NCBI RefSeq assembly: GCF_003943935.1
Contig: NZ_RJOB01000002.1
Coordinates: 124,001 to 188,000 of the forward strand
Source: Streptococcus mitis
GTDB lineage: Bacteria > Bacillota > Bacilli > Lactobacillales > Streptococcaceae
Reading direction: 5' to 3'
Length of the DNA stretch: 64,000 nucleotides
Below are positions 1-8,420 of this stretch, one piece after another (the first letter of the stretch is position 1; each line of letters starts with the position of its first letter). A model generated the notes under the pieces. That model saw nothing but the letters and a program-made list of their open reading frames with translations, was not told the origin of the DNA and made no database searches. Both the position numbers and the translations under genes were made by a program.

Positions 1-770
1 GATCCGTGTGCTACAGATTGCGTGTTATTGTCACTAGCCACTGAAGAATAGCTTAACTGACTCGGTTGCGTATTTTTGCCCGCTAGATGAGCTTTGGATG
101 CTGCTAATTCACTAGCAGATAAATCACTTTTTGGAATGTAGTGATAGTGACCACCGTGAGGAACGATATAAGCATCACCGGTATCTTCGATAATATCAGC
201 TGGATTAAAGACATAACCATCATCTGTCGTATAGCGTCCTTGAGATCTTGCTACAGAAACATCAGAGCTGACCTTCTCCTTATCTTTGACATGTTCTTGT
301 TTTTGACGGTTGATTTCATCTTTGGTTCGAACATTATCAGCATGAGCTACATCTTTCAAATAGACATAGTATTTTCCATCGACCTTGATGATATAACCAC
401 CCTTTACCTCGTTGACAATATCTCCATCCTTAAGTTGGTAATTTGGATCCTTCATCAGAAGTTCTTCACTAAAGAGGGCATCATAAGGAACTTTCCCGTT
501 ATAGTAATGATAGTGATCACCGTGTGACGTCACATATCCCTGATCTGTAATCTTAATAACAATTTGCTCGGCCTGAATTCCTTCTTTTTGGCTAACCTGA
601 TCTGGTGTCAGGTTTTCAGTTTTCTGACTTGACTGACTGCCATCCACATAAGAGACACGATTATTGTCCTTATCTTCCTGCGAGAGATGCTGATTTAGCG
701 CATAAGCACACAGACTCAAGGACACGATGACAGCTGATCCGACTGCTATATACTTTTTACTGAATTTCAT
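1..770 (-). CDS. phtE: Pneumococcal histidine triad protein PhtE, N-terminal part (runs off window)
   Basis: Surface zinc-binding histidine-triad protein; 256 codons are visible and the rest lies beyond the window edge. The N-terminus MKFSKKYIAVGSAV is a signal-like segment that closely resembles PhtE. Two HxxHxH zinc motifs are visible, HGDHYH near residue 90 and HGGHYH near residue 210. The protein is highly similar to the neighbouring Pht over the first 150 residues. Pht proteins are known to pass zinc to AdcAII and to hinder complement deposition. The gene has its own promoter and AdcR-type operators just upstream. Naming as PhtE rather than PhtA/B/D rests on the N-terminal sequence and on its place downstream of phtD. 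Confidence 0.9.
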   Translation of the reverse strand, partial: MKFSKKYIAVGSAVIVSLSLCAYALNQHLSQEDKDNNRVSYVDGSQSSQKTENLTPDQVSQKEGIQAEQIVIKITDQGYVTSHGDHYHYYNGKVPYDALFSEELLMKDPNYQLKDGDIVNEVKGGYIIKVDGKYYVYLKDVAHADNVRTKDEINRQKQEHVKDKEKVSSDVSVARSQGRYTTDDGYVFNPADIIEDTGDAYIVPHGGHYHYIPKSDLSASELAASKAHLAGKNTQPSQLSYSSVASDNNTQSVAHG

Positions 771-838
771 AAATTCCTCATTTCAATAAATGATGAAGCT
801 TTTTCTTAACTTCTTTTTCTCGGTTAAACAGTTTTTTC

Positions 839-904
839 TAAACTGGTTATTTAACCAATTAATTAACCAGTAAATAGTTTACCTTTTTTAAGTTTATCTG
901 TCAA
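839..904 (-). promoter_or_regulatory. phtE promoter with three abutting AdcR-like boxes
   Basis: Minus-strand promoter: -35 TTGACA (899-904), 17-base spacer, -10 TAAACT (876-881). Immediately downstream are three back-to-back 12-mers resembling the AdcR consensus TTAACYRGTTAA: 863-874 (11 of 12), 851-862 (11 of 12) and 839-850 (10 of 12). The placement over the transcription start fits zinc-dependent repression by AdcR. Confidence 0.75.
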
Positions 905-919
905 GATTTTTATATCATT

Positions 920-951
920 TTAAAAAATAAAAGCCAGTATTGCTACTGACT
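920..951 (-). terminator. Rho-independent terminator after phtD
   Basis: On the minus strand a short hairpin (GTCAGTA, loop gcaa, TACTGGC) is followed by a T-rich tract. It lies about 60 bases after the phtD stop and before the phtE promoter, so adcAII-phtD and phtE are probably separate transcripts. Confidence 0.6.
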
Positions 952-1012
952 CTTACATCATTTTGATTTAATAGGATAAACTTATGCTTCTGGTTTCGTC
1001 GTTACTGACTCA

Positions 1013-4000
1013 CTACCTTTTTAACAAAGCAAGTAATTTTTCTGCTTCTGCCATGATACCATTATTATCCATGGTTTGAAGACTCAAGTTATTTCGTAAA
1101 CCAGCTAGGGTTTCTGTCGCATTGGCTTTCAAACCAGCATCCGTTACTTTATCAAGTAAAGTTTCTACTTCTTTAAGCTTGGCTTCTACTTTTTCAGTCT
1201 CTACTTGAGGGACTTCATCTTCGTCTGTTTTATCTTTAGACTCCTCCGCTGTCTCTTCTTCATCAGTACTCGGTTTATAAAGATTATCTACTGAAGGATT
1301 TAAAGCAGCGTGATTCTCTTTTTCATCAGATTCAGGGCGAGTTGGCTCACTTACTTCATCATGTTCCTTATTTTCATTATGTTTACCGTCTTGGTCTGCC
1401 TTATTTTTACGAACATGGTCGCTGGCATTTCCCCAACCATTATCTGAGTGAGGACGTTCTTCAGGATGTTCAACATAATATTTTACAGTCGCAAAGAGAT
1501 CCTCAAGGCTATAACCCTTAGGTGCTTCATAGAGTCCTTCGTCAAACCAACCAAATTTAATATTATGGTAATGGTCGTAATGAGGTATAATTAAGCTACC
1601 ATTTTTAACTTCAACAGTATGTTGTAGATTGTAAGGAATATGATCAAGTGGGACCTTCTTAGCTGCTTTCACTTTATTATAGATTGCTTCTACTCCTTTA
1701 ACCTCAGTATTTCCTGAACCCTGATTCTCTGTTGAAGGAGGTGTCAAACCTTTCTCTTTAGCATAAGCCTGGGCTGCCACTCTTTCAGCTTCAGACAAGC
1801 TCTCTTTCTTAATCCAGTGACTATGGCTCATATGTGGAGTTACATAAGCATCTCCCTCATCACTGGTAATATCACGAATGTCAAAGATATAGCCATCTTC
1901 TGTTGTATACTTACCTGCTAATTTCGCTAATTTAATTTCATCGTCTGTATAAGCAATTTGAGAATTTGGCTTACCAAGACGTTCTGGATGGGTAATTGGT
2001 GCTAGGAATGCCAATAAATCATCTACCAATTTTCCTTTATTAGAAGATTCATCATTCAAGCGCTCTGCTAATTTGTCTAAGGCTTGGAAATCAGAAGTAC
2101 GACCCTTATTTTCATACAAGGCTTTATGAGCCTCGGCCAATAAATTATATGCTTTATCATAAAATTCTTGGTCACGAGGAGCGACATTTTCTTTCTTCGC
2201 AACTAGAGCGTGTGTCTCTTGAGTTTTCTTAGACAAGAGATTTTCAATAGCGTCAATCTTAGCCTTAGCCAGATCTTTAGCTAGAACATAACGACTGACT
2301 CCCTTATCCTCGATAATATAACCGTCACCAACTTTTCTAACAACCTGGTTGACATCAAGTTCAGTCGGTTTATTTTCCACTGGTGCTAGAGGTTTGGTAG
2401 TAGGGGCTGGCTTCAAAGGAGTGACGCTTGGCAAGACACTGCCATTTTGTCCCTTAACAACTATCATACGAGCCAATTTTTCTTCCAGCGGTGACATTTG
2501 TGAATAAGGAATAAAGTGATAATGGTCTCCGTGAGGCACTGCGACACCGTTAGCTGTACGTTTGATGATTTGTGCCGGATCAAAGACTAGACCATCCGAT
2601 TCCACATGTCGTTCTGACAAAGGTTTGGCATACAATTCACGTAAAAGTGTTGGAATATCTTCCCCTTGATTTTGATGATATGTTGGGGTAACAGTCAGAT
2701 TTGGAGTCTCTGTCAAACTTGGTTGGGCTGGATTACCATTATCACTACTTGGTTTACTTGAACTTGTAGAAGAATATGATCTCTGTTTACCATTCCAATA
2801 AGTTTGAGCAGCAGCTAATTCTCCTGCTGACAAATCACTCTTAGGAATATAGTGGAAATGATTGCCGTGAGGGACAACAAAGGCATCACCTGTATCTTCA
2901 ATCACATCTGTCGGATTAAAGACATACCCATCATCCGTTGTATAAGCGCCTCCAGTTCCTCGATTTGGTGCCTGCGTATTGAGATTAAAGTTTGGTTTAA
3001 TCGTTGAACTTGGTGTTGAACTTGTTTTCTCAGGGCTACTTGGCTTCGTATTATCAGGATGACTTTGAACTGGCTGACCTCCAATTGGCAGATTTCGAGC
3101 CAATTTTTCTTCCAAGGCAGACATTTGTGAATAAGGAATGAAATGGAAATGATCTCCGTGAGGAACTGCCACACCATTGGCAGTACGTTTTGTAATCTGT
3201 GCTGGATCAAATACTAAGCCATCAGACTCCACATGACGTTGGCTAAGTGGCAAGGCGTACAATTCTTGAAGGAGACTAGCTAAATCCTCATTTTGACTCT
3301 CAGGAGCTTTGGCAGAATCTTGAGAAGCCTCAGATGGACTCGTTCTCATACTAAATCTTCTTTCAGCTCTGCTTGAACGGTATTCAACCGTACTTAATTG
3401 ACCGCCTTTTCCAGATAAGAAGGCTTGGGCAGCGGCTAATTCACTAGCAGACAAGTCACTTTTAGGAATATAGTGGAAGTGATTGCCATGAGGTACGATA
3501 TAGGCATCACCCGTATCTTCGATGATATCAGATGCATTGAAGATATACCCATCATCCGTTGTATAACGTCCTTGAGCTCTGGCTGCAGCAACAGCATTAT
3601 CTGTGCTTGCATTATGATTATGACTATGTTCCTGCTTCTGACGTTTAATCTCTTCTTTTGTACGAATATTGTCCGCATGAGCCGCATCTTTAAGGTAAAC
3701 ATAGTATTTCCCGTCTACCTTAATCACATAGCCACCCTTGATTTCATTGACAATGTCTGAATCCTTCAACTGATAATTCGGATCTTTCATGAGGAGTTCT
3801 TCACTGATGATGGCATCATAAGGAACCTTCCCATTATAGTAATGATAATGGTCTCCATGAGAGGTCACATAGCCTTGATCCGTAATCTTGATAACAATTT
3901 GTTCGGCGTTGATTCCCTCTCTTTTACTGACTTCATCTGGTGTCAAATTTTCTGCCTTTTGACCAGCCTGATCACCATCTATATAAGCAACTCGATTCGA

Positions 4001-4105
4001 ATCTTTCTTAACTTGTCCAGCTTGGTAACGACCAAGCTCGTAGGAACAAACACTTAGGGCAAGAACTGCCACTGAACCTGCTACATATTTTTTATTGATT
4101 TTCAT
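1013..4105 (-). CDS. phtD: Histidine triad protein PhtD-like, enlarged by an internal duplication (1030 aa)
   Basis: Surface zinc-scavenging protein partnered with AdcAII. Seven HxxHxH motifs are visible at about residues 83 (HGDHYH), 206 (HGNHFH), 316 (HGDHFH), 413 (HGNHFH), 525 (HGDHYH), 758 (HMSHSH) and 842 (HYDHYH). The N-terminus has a signal-like segment; the last 150 residues are acidic and helical, as in PhtA/B/D. A two-motif module at residues 181-337 recurs at 388-546 at an offset of about 208 residues, which explains a length well above the roughly 840 residues usual for PhtD. The gene starts 7 bases after the adcAII stop, so the two are co-transcribed. The D assignment comes from position next to adcAII; sequence alone would also allow a PhtA/B/D mosaic. 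Confidence 0.85.
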   Translation of the reverse strand: MKINKKYVAGSVAVLALSVCSYELGRYQAGQVKKDSNRVAYIDGDQAGQKAENLTPDEVSKREGINAEQIVIKITDQGYVTSHGDHYHYYNGKVPYDAIISEELLMKDPNYQLKDSDIVNEIKGGYVIKVDGKYYVYLKDAAHADNIRTKEEIKRQKQEHSHNHNASTDNAVAAARAQGRYTTDDGYIFNASDIIEDTGDAYIVPHGNHFHYIPKSDLSASELAAAQAFLSGKGGQLSTVEYRSSRAERRFSMRTSPSEASQDSAKAPESQNEDLASLLQELYALPLSQRHVESDGLVFDPAQITKRTANGVAVPHGDHFHFIPYSQMSALEEKLARNLPIGGQPVQSHPDNTKPSSPEKTSSTPSSTIKPNFNLNTQAPNRGTGGAYTTDDGYVFNPTDVIEDTGDAFVVPHGNHFHYIPKSDLSAGELAAAQTYWNGKQRSYSSTSSSKPSSDNGNPAQPSLTETPNLTVTPTYHQNQGEDIPTLLRELYAKPLSERHVESDGLVFDPAQIIKRTANGVAVPHGDHYHFIPYSQMSPLEEKLARMIVVKGQNGSVLPSVTPLKPAPTTKPLAPVENKPTELDVNQVVRKVGDGYIIEDKGVSRYVLAKDLAKAKIDAIENLLSKKTQETHALVAKKENVAPRDQEFYDKAYNLLAEAHKALYENKGRTSDFQALDKLAERLNDESSNKGKLVDDLLAFLAPITHPERLGKPNSQIAYTDDEIKLAKLAGKYTTEDGYIFDIRDITSDEGDAYVTPHMSHSHWIKKESLSEAERVAAQAYAKEKGLTPPSTENQGSGNTEVKGVEAIYNKVKAAKKVPLDHIPYNLQHTVEVKNGSLIIPHYDHYHNIKFGWFDEGLYEAPKGYSLEDLFATVKYYVEHPEERPHSDNGWGNASDHVRKNKADQDGKHNENKEHDEVSEPTRPESDEKENHAALNPSVDNLYKPSTDEEETAEESKDKTDEDEVPQVETEKVEAKLKEVETLLDKVTDAGLKANATETLAGLRNNLSLQTMDNNGIMAEAEKLLALLKR

Positions 4106-4112
4106 TCTTTCC

Positions 4113-5030
4113 TCATTTCAATTCTTCTGCTAGAACACTCATATTTTCTTCAAGATTTTCTAGATAAGTCTTGTCATTTTGTGGGTCAGCCTCTAAAGGA
4201 TTCAGAGTTTTAAGACCCACACCTGTTGATTTGACAAGAGTTTCAGCTACTTTTGAAGAAGCGTTACTTTCTGTAAAAATCGTTTTAACCTTATATGTTT
4301 TAACAAATTCCTGAATTTCAGTTAGTTGTCTTGGACTTGGTTCTTGTTCAGGAGAGATACCTGCAATACCCAATTGATTAAGTCCAAATCGCTTAGCTAG
4401 ATAAGAAAAGGCTGTATGTTGTGTTACAAAGGTTTTCTGACTCGCTTTTTCAAATTTAGGTTGGAATTTCTTAGTCAATTCCTGAGCTTTTTTGATAAAG
4501 GCTTGCGCATTTTTCTGGTAAGTTTCTTTATGCTCACTATCCACCTCTGAAAGTTTGTCAGCGATAATTTGCGCTTCTTCGCCAGCTTTTTCTGGATCTA
4601 GCCATGTGTGAGGGTCATAGAGCGTTTTTTCATCAACTCCATCCCCTGCTTCCACATCTTCTAGCCCTGGGACGCGGTCTAAAGTCATTCCCTCTGAAGC
4701 CTCTAAAACCTTGACTTTAGATTTTTTTAGATTGGGATCTAAACTTCCTGCCCAAGATTCGAGCGTATGAGAATGATAAACAAAGACGTCTGCATCATAG
4801 ATGGCCGCGATGTCATTTGCTGAAGGTTCAAAGGAGTGAATCCCACTACTTGACTGAATCATCCGAACATCATTCAAATCACCAGATATCTCTTTAACCA
4901 TAGAGTAGATAGGATAAAAACTGGTCACAATTTTCATCCCTTTTCCTGTTTGGCTTTCCTTTTGACCACAAGCCCCTAAACACAAAAGAAAGACACTTAA
5001 CAATACTAAAAATAAACTTTGTTTTTTCAT
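4113..5030 (-). CDS. adcAII: Zinc-binding lipoprotein AdcAII (Lmb family)
   Basis: Substrate-binding lipoprotein (305 aa, cluster A-I family) that captures zinc for the AdcCB ABC importer. It has a signal peptide with lipobox LGAC and lipidated Cys21. Candidate zinc ligands in the family pattern are H65, H140, H204 and E279; there is no His-rich loop of the AdcA type. It is the first gene of an adcAII-phtD transcript, an arrangement known from pneumococcus in which Pht proteins supply zinc to AdcAII. A consensus promoter with an AdcR-type box lies directly upstream. Confidence 0.93.
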   Translation of the reverse strand: MKKQSLFLVLLSVFLLCLGACGQKESQTGKGMKIVTSFYPIYSMVKEISGDLNDVRMIQSSSGIHSFEPSANDIAAIYDADVFVYHSHTLESWAGSLDPNLKKSKVKVLEASEGMTLDRVPGLEDVEAGDGVDEKTLYDPHTWLDPEKAGEEAQIIADKLSEVDSEHKETYQKNAQAFIKKAQELTKKFQPKFEKASQKTFVTQHTAFSYLAKRFGLNQLGIAGISPEQEPSPRQLTEIQEFVKTYKVKTIFTESNASSKVAETLVKSTGVGLKTLNPLEADPQNDKTYLENLEENMSVLAEELK

Positions 5031-5052
5031 GGATAACCCCTTAACTATTTAA

Positions 5053-5094
5053 TTAACTGGTAAACATTCTACTCCTAAAAATTTAATCTGTCAA
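5053..5094 (-). promoter_or_regulatory. adcAII promoter with AdcR operator
   Basis: Minus-strand -35 TTGACA (5089-5094), 17-base spacer, -10 TAGAAT (5066-5071). An AdcR-like box at 5053-5064 (TTTACCAGTTAA on the minus strand, 11 of 12 to TTAACYRGTTAA) follows the -10 directly, as expected for zinc-dependent repression. Confidence 0.8.
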
Positions 5095-5130
5095 GCTATT
5101 TTTAGAAAAATTTTGAAATTTCTTTCACAT

Positions 5131-5166
5131 ATAAAAATCTGCTGAGTTTCAACAACTCAACAGATT
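5131..5166 (-). terminator. Terminator after the amino-acid permease
   Basis: Minus-strand hairpin AATCTG..GAGTT with loop, then AACTC..CAGATT and a T-run. It lies downstream of the permease, with a BOX element between the stop codon and the hairpin. Confidence 0.7.
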
Positions 5167-5175
5167 CTCACTTTA

Positions 5176-5315
5176 TATACTCAATGAAAATCAAAGAGCA
5201 AATTAGGAAGCTAGCCGTAGGTTGCTCAAAACACTGTTTTGAGGTTGTAGATGAAACTGACGAAGTCAGTAACAATACATACGGCAAGGCGAAGCTGACG
5301 TGGTTTGAAGAGATT
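5176..5315 (-). repeat. BOX element (boxA-boxB-boxC) abutting the permease stop codon
   Basis: The left end, starting TATACTCAATGAAAATC, is the boxC end read backwards. The middle carries a boxB-like segment with the AAAACACTGTTTT palindrome. The right end, GCTGACGTGGTTTGAAGAGATT, is boxA. The right edge overlaps the permease stop codon at 5314-5316, so the repeat seems to supply the end of the gene. Confidence 0.9.
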
Positions 5316-6705
5316 ATTCTTCTATGGTAGAATGCTTATAGCCATAAGTGAAGTAAATAATACTTCCTACTAACAACGCAACTAGGAAAGCAATCCAAGT
5401 TTCCATATTATACTGCAACATAAAGGATAAACAAATGATGATTGATAAAATCGGTAACAGAGGTACCAATGGTGTTTTAAATTCGCCCGCTTTGGGCATT
5501 CCTTTTTCTTTCCGTAAACGAATCAAGCCGTAAGCAAGCATCATCAAGTAGGCCAAGGTACAAATGTTTAAGAAGGCTGCGATACTGGCTAGTGGGAATA
5601 TTCCTGCAGCTACTGCTGAAGCTAGACCTGTTAAAATAGTAGCATTTTTGGGTACCTTACTTGTCTTTGTTAGTTCTTTAAATACAGCAGGCATTAAGCC
5701 GTCACGCGCTAAACTGTAAATCATACGCGATAGGGCATAGGTCATAGAAATACAAACTGTAATCAAGGTCAAGATAGCCACTAATGACACATAGTTGGCT
5801 GCCCAACTAATCCCAACACTACGAAGGGCAAAGGCAACGGCATCGTTGACATTTAGATGACTATAGTGAACCACACCAGTCAAGACAAGCGTCACCAAGG
5901 CATAGAGAATAGTTACGATAGAAAGCGATAAGACAATCCCTCTAGGAATATTTTTTTGAGGAGTCTTGACCTCATCTACGGCCATAGAGATGGATTCAAA
6001 TCCCAAAAAACCGAAGAACATCAAGGATGCACCAGCCATAATACCAGTACTAGCACCATAGATTTGTCCAAAACCATAGGGAGCAAAATTACTCCAGTTA
6101 TCAAGTTTGATATGCCAGATTCCTACTAAAACAAAGAGAGCTAAAGCGGAAAATTTCAAAATAACTAGAATAGAATTAAAGCGTAAGGCTGCTTTAGCAT
6201 TGAGTAAAACAAGTGAGGTCACCAAGACCAAGACAAGAATAGGCAATAAATCAACAAATGTCCCTGCTTGAGGATTAAAGGTACCATTTAAAGCCTGAGG
6301 AAGGGCTATCCCATATTGAGAAAGCAAGCCTTTAAAATAAGCTGCCCAACCCGAAGCCACACCTGATATGGCTGTCATGAACTCCATCATGGTTAACCAA
6401 CCAGCCAACCAAGCAGGGAATTCTCCTAATATAGCATAGAGATAGCTGTAGGCACCACCTGTAGCAGGTACTCGCGAAGCAAATTCTGCAAAAAAGAGGG
6501 CTGATAATCCCACACACAAGGCAGAAATGACGATTGAAATCACTAGGGCTGGACCAGCAAGCGTTGCAGCTGCAGTACCTGTAATTGTAAAAACACCTGT
6601 ACCAACCATGGCTCCGATACCCAGCAAAATCAAATCCCATAACTTCAAATGCCTGTGCATCTCTGTTTTATCCAAACTAACATTCTTTGTTCTAAATATA
6701 TTCAT
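5314..6705 (-). CDS. APC-family amino-acid permease (cationic amino acid transporter type)
   Basis: Integral membrane transporter of 463 aa with about 12 hydrophobic segments. The N-terminal signature LLGIGAMVGTGVFTITG is the substrate-binding GxG stretch of APC permeases, and the later GFLGFESISMAVDE stretch is typical of the YfnA/CAT group. Substrate is not known from sequence; amino-acid/proton symport is likely. It stands between the zinc locus and the redox pair and has its own terminator. The C-terminus runs into a BOX repeat and may have lost or gained a few residues. Confidence 0.85.
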   Translation of the reverse strand: MNIFRTKNVSLDKTEMHRHLKLWDLILLGIGAMVGTGVFTITGTAAATLAGPALVISIVISALCVGLSALFFAEFASRVPATGGAYSYLYAILGEFPAWLAGWLTMMEFMTAISGVASGWAAYFKGLLSQYGIALPQALNGTFNPQAGTFVDLLPILVLVLVTSLVLLNAKAALRFNSILVILKFSALALFVLVGIWHIKLDNWSNFAPYGFGQIYGASTGIMAGASLMFFGFLGFESISMAVDEVKTPQKNIPRGIVLSLSIVTILYALVTLVLTGVVHYSHLNVNDAVAFALRSVGISWAANYVSLVAILTLITVCISMTYALSRMIYSLARDGLMPAVFKELTKTSKVPKNATILTGLASAVAAGIFPLASIAAFLNICTLAYLMMLAYGLIRLRKEKGMPKAGEFKTPLVPLLPILSIIICLSFMLQYNMETWIAFLVALLVGSIIYFTYGYKHSTIEE

Positions 6706-6783
6706 CTTTCTTCTCCAAATAAAATGATGATTCTATTTTACCATAAATATAGGATATTTGTGAATATTTATAAAATATTTTTC

Positions 6784-6818
6784 TAAAAAAATCTGACTAC
6801 ATATTGTAATCAGATTTT
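6784..6818 (-). terminator. Terminator after etrx2
   Basis: Minus-strand hairpin AAATCTGATTAC with short loop and GTAGTCAGATTT, followed by a T-run; it ends the ccdA-etrx2 transcript. Confidence 0.8.
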
Positions 6819-6826
6819 TATCGATT

Positions 6827-7393
6827 CTAGTTCATTTCTTTAAAGGCTGCTTCTGCATCCGCGTTGCTGATAACACCAAATTGAATCTTTCCAATCTTTC
6901 CTTGACTATCAATCAGGTATTCTGTAGGAATGCTTCGAATTTGATAAGCTTGGAAGGTTGTTGCTTTAGTATCATAAAGAACTGGGATATCTTTATATCC
7001 TTGATCTTGGAACCACTGTGGGAATTGCTCAACAGTTTTTTCACCTTGAATTCCTGGTGCAATGACACTAAGAATTTCGAAATCGCGATCTGGTTTCGCA
7101 GCTAATTCCATCAACTCAGGCATACTTTTTTTACATGGACCACACCATGAAGCCCAAAACTTCAAGTAGACTTTTTTACCCTTATAATCAGATAACTTAA
7201 CTTCTTTACCATCCATGGATTGCAAGGTGAAGTCTGGAGCATCTTTTCCAACAGCAATTTGTTGTACGGACGTTTGTTGTTGCTGTTTTGGGGATTGTTG
7301 TGGAGCTTGAGTTTTTTTAGTCTCTTCCTCACCACAGGCCATCAATACAACTAATGACAGAAGGCTTAAACCAGCAAACATTATTTTTTTCAT
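6827..7393 (-). CDS. etrx2: Surface thioredoxin-like lipoprotein Etrx2 (TlpA/ResA family)
   Basis: Extracytoplasmic thiol-disulfide oxidoreductase of 188 aa. Signal peptide with lipobox LMAC (Cys20), a Q/K-rich linker at residues 25-45, then a TlpA-like thioredoxin fold with the active site WCGPC (Cys84, Cys87). In pneumococcus Etrx lipoproteins are reduced by CcdA and keep the methionine sulfoxide reductase MsrAB2 active. It lies 11 bases after ccdA in the same transcript, which fits electron transfer across the membrane. Confidence 0.88.
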   Translation of the reverse strand: MKKIMFAGLSLLSLVVLMACGEEETKKTQAPQQSPKQQQQTSVQQIAVGKDAPDFTLQSMDGKEVKLSDYKGKKVYLKFWASWCGPCKKSMPELMELAAKPDRDFEILSVIAPGIQGEKTVEQFPQWFQDQGYKDIPVLYDTKATTFQAYQIRSIPTEYLIDSQGKIGKIQFGVISNADAEAAFKEMN

Positions 7394-7404
7394 CTTTTTC
7401 TCCT

Positions 7405-8112
7405 TTATTCAAAAATTCCAGCTAGAACATTTACTTGTCCTAATAGTAACAAGATTCCCATTAAAATAATAAGGAAACCACCAATTTTCTTTAGTAGCAT
7501 CATATGACGTTTGATTTTACTAAAATAAGGCATTACTACACCTGAAGCTAGAGCCAAAACCAAGAAAGGAATGGCCATCCCCAGAGTGTAAATAAGAGTA
7601 TAAATAGCTCCTTGCCAAGCACCATTGCCTCCAGAAGCCGCAAGCGCTAAAACAGAACTTAAAACCGGACCAATACAAGGTGTCCAACCAAAGCTAAAGG
7701 TAATACCAAGTAAAAATGCTGACCAATAACGATTGGATTCTGATTTCTTGAAAGTAAAGCTTTTTTGAACCTCTAATTTCTTAAAATGAAAAATTTCCAT
7801 CTGGTGAAGTCCCAAAATGATAATAATTGTTCCCATAACATATCGAAACCAATTTGCATAGAGAATATTACCAAAGTAACCTGCACCAAATCCTAGGATA
7901 AAGAAAATGAGAGAAATACCTGCAATAAAGCAAAGTGTTCGAATCAAACCTGACCAGAGAACCTTTCTCCCAAATAAAGAAAAACTTTTTGCGCTTTCCT
8001 GATCATCCAATAAAATCCCAGCATAAACTGGCAAAAGAGGAAAAATACAAGGAGAAAAGAAGGACAAGACCCCTGCTAAAAAAACGGAGATTGAAAATAT
8101 TATCGTTTCCAA
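7405..8112 (-). CDS. ccdA: Thiol-disulfide electron carrier CcdA (DsbD membrane domain family)
   Basis: Membrane protein of 235 aa with six predicted helices. The two redox cysteines sit in SFFSPCIFPLLPVYAG near residue 22 and in SFGWTPCIGPVLSS in the middle, the pattern that carries electrons from cytoplasmic thioredoxin outward. The partner Etrx2 follows immediately. Start ATG gives METIIFSISV with the first helix at the N-terminus, the usual CcdA form. Confidence 0.9.
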   Translation of the reverse strand: METIIFSISVFLAGVLSFFSPCIFPLLPVYAGILLDDQESAKSFSLFGRKVLWSGLIRTLCFIAGISLIFFILGFGAGYFGNILYANWFRYVMGTIIIILGLHQMEIFHFKKLEVQKSFTFKKSESNRYWSAFLLGITFSFGWTPCIGPVLSSVLALAASGGNGAWQGAIYTLIYTLGMAIPFLVLALASGVVMPYFSKIKRHMMLLKKIGGFLIILMGILLLLGQVNVLAGIFE

Positions 8113-8245
8113 TAAAGAACCAACTTTCTTAAGAATTTAAACCTATTGTACTATAAATGTTAAAATTTGTATCAAGTTTGCTACGGTTAGCTGTATTATC
8201 TATGATATTATAATAAGTTCAGGCTAAAATAGTACACCCTGGTTT

Positions 8246-8354
8246 CTATAGTAGATTGAAATAAAATCTAGAGAAATCAATTAATTATAAAACATTATTA
8301 GAAATTGAATTGAATTTCGCATTCAAGGTGTTCGGTTTTTTCATTTCACTATAG
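8246..8354. mobile_element. RUP element (about 109 bp)
   Basis: Terminal inverted ends CTATAGTAGATTGAAAT and ATTTCACTATAG, with internal AAAACATTATTAGAAATTGA, match the RUP family, short non-autonomous elements of streptococci thought to be moved by IS630-type transposase. The piece just to the left, AAAATAGTACACCCTGG at 8226-8242, resembles an internal RUP segment and may be an older copy. Together they fill most of the ccdA-map gap. Confidence 0.75.
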
Positions 8355-8360
8355 ATAAAA

Positions 8361-8405
8361 GAAAAAATTGAAGAAAATTGTCCAAAGAGCCACTTTTTCT
8401 TCAAT
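8361..8405 (-). terminator. Terminator after map
   Basis: Minus-strand hairpin ATTGAAGAAAAA, loop, TTTTCTTCAAT, then a T-rich tail (TTTTTTCTTTT). It lies just after the map stop codon. Confidence 0.75.
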
Positions 8406-8420
8406 CTACTTTTACTTATT

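Noticed and set aside
141..527. Open frame on the plus strand across phtE
   Set aside because: It is antisense to the conserved Pht repeat coding region; similar shadows recur at the other Pht modules (3473-3760).
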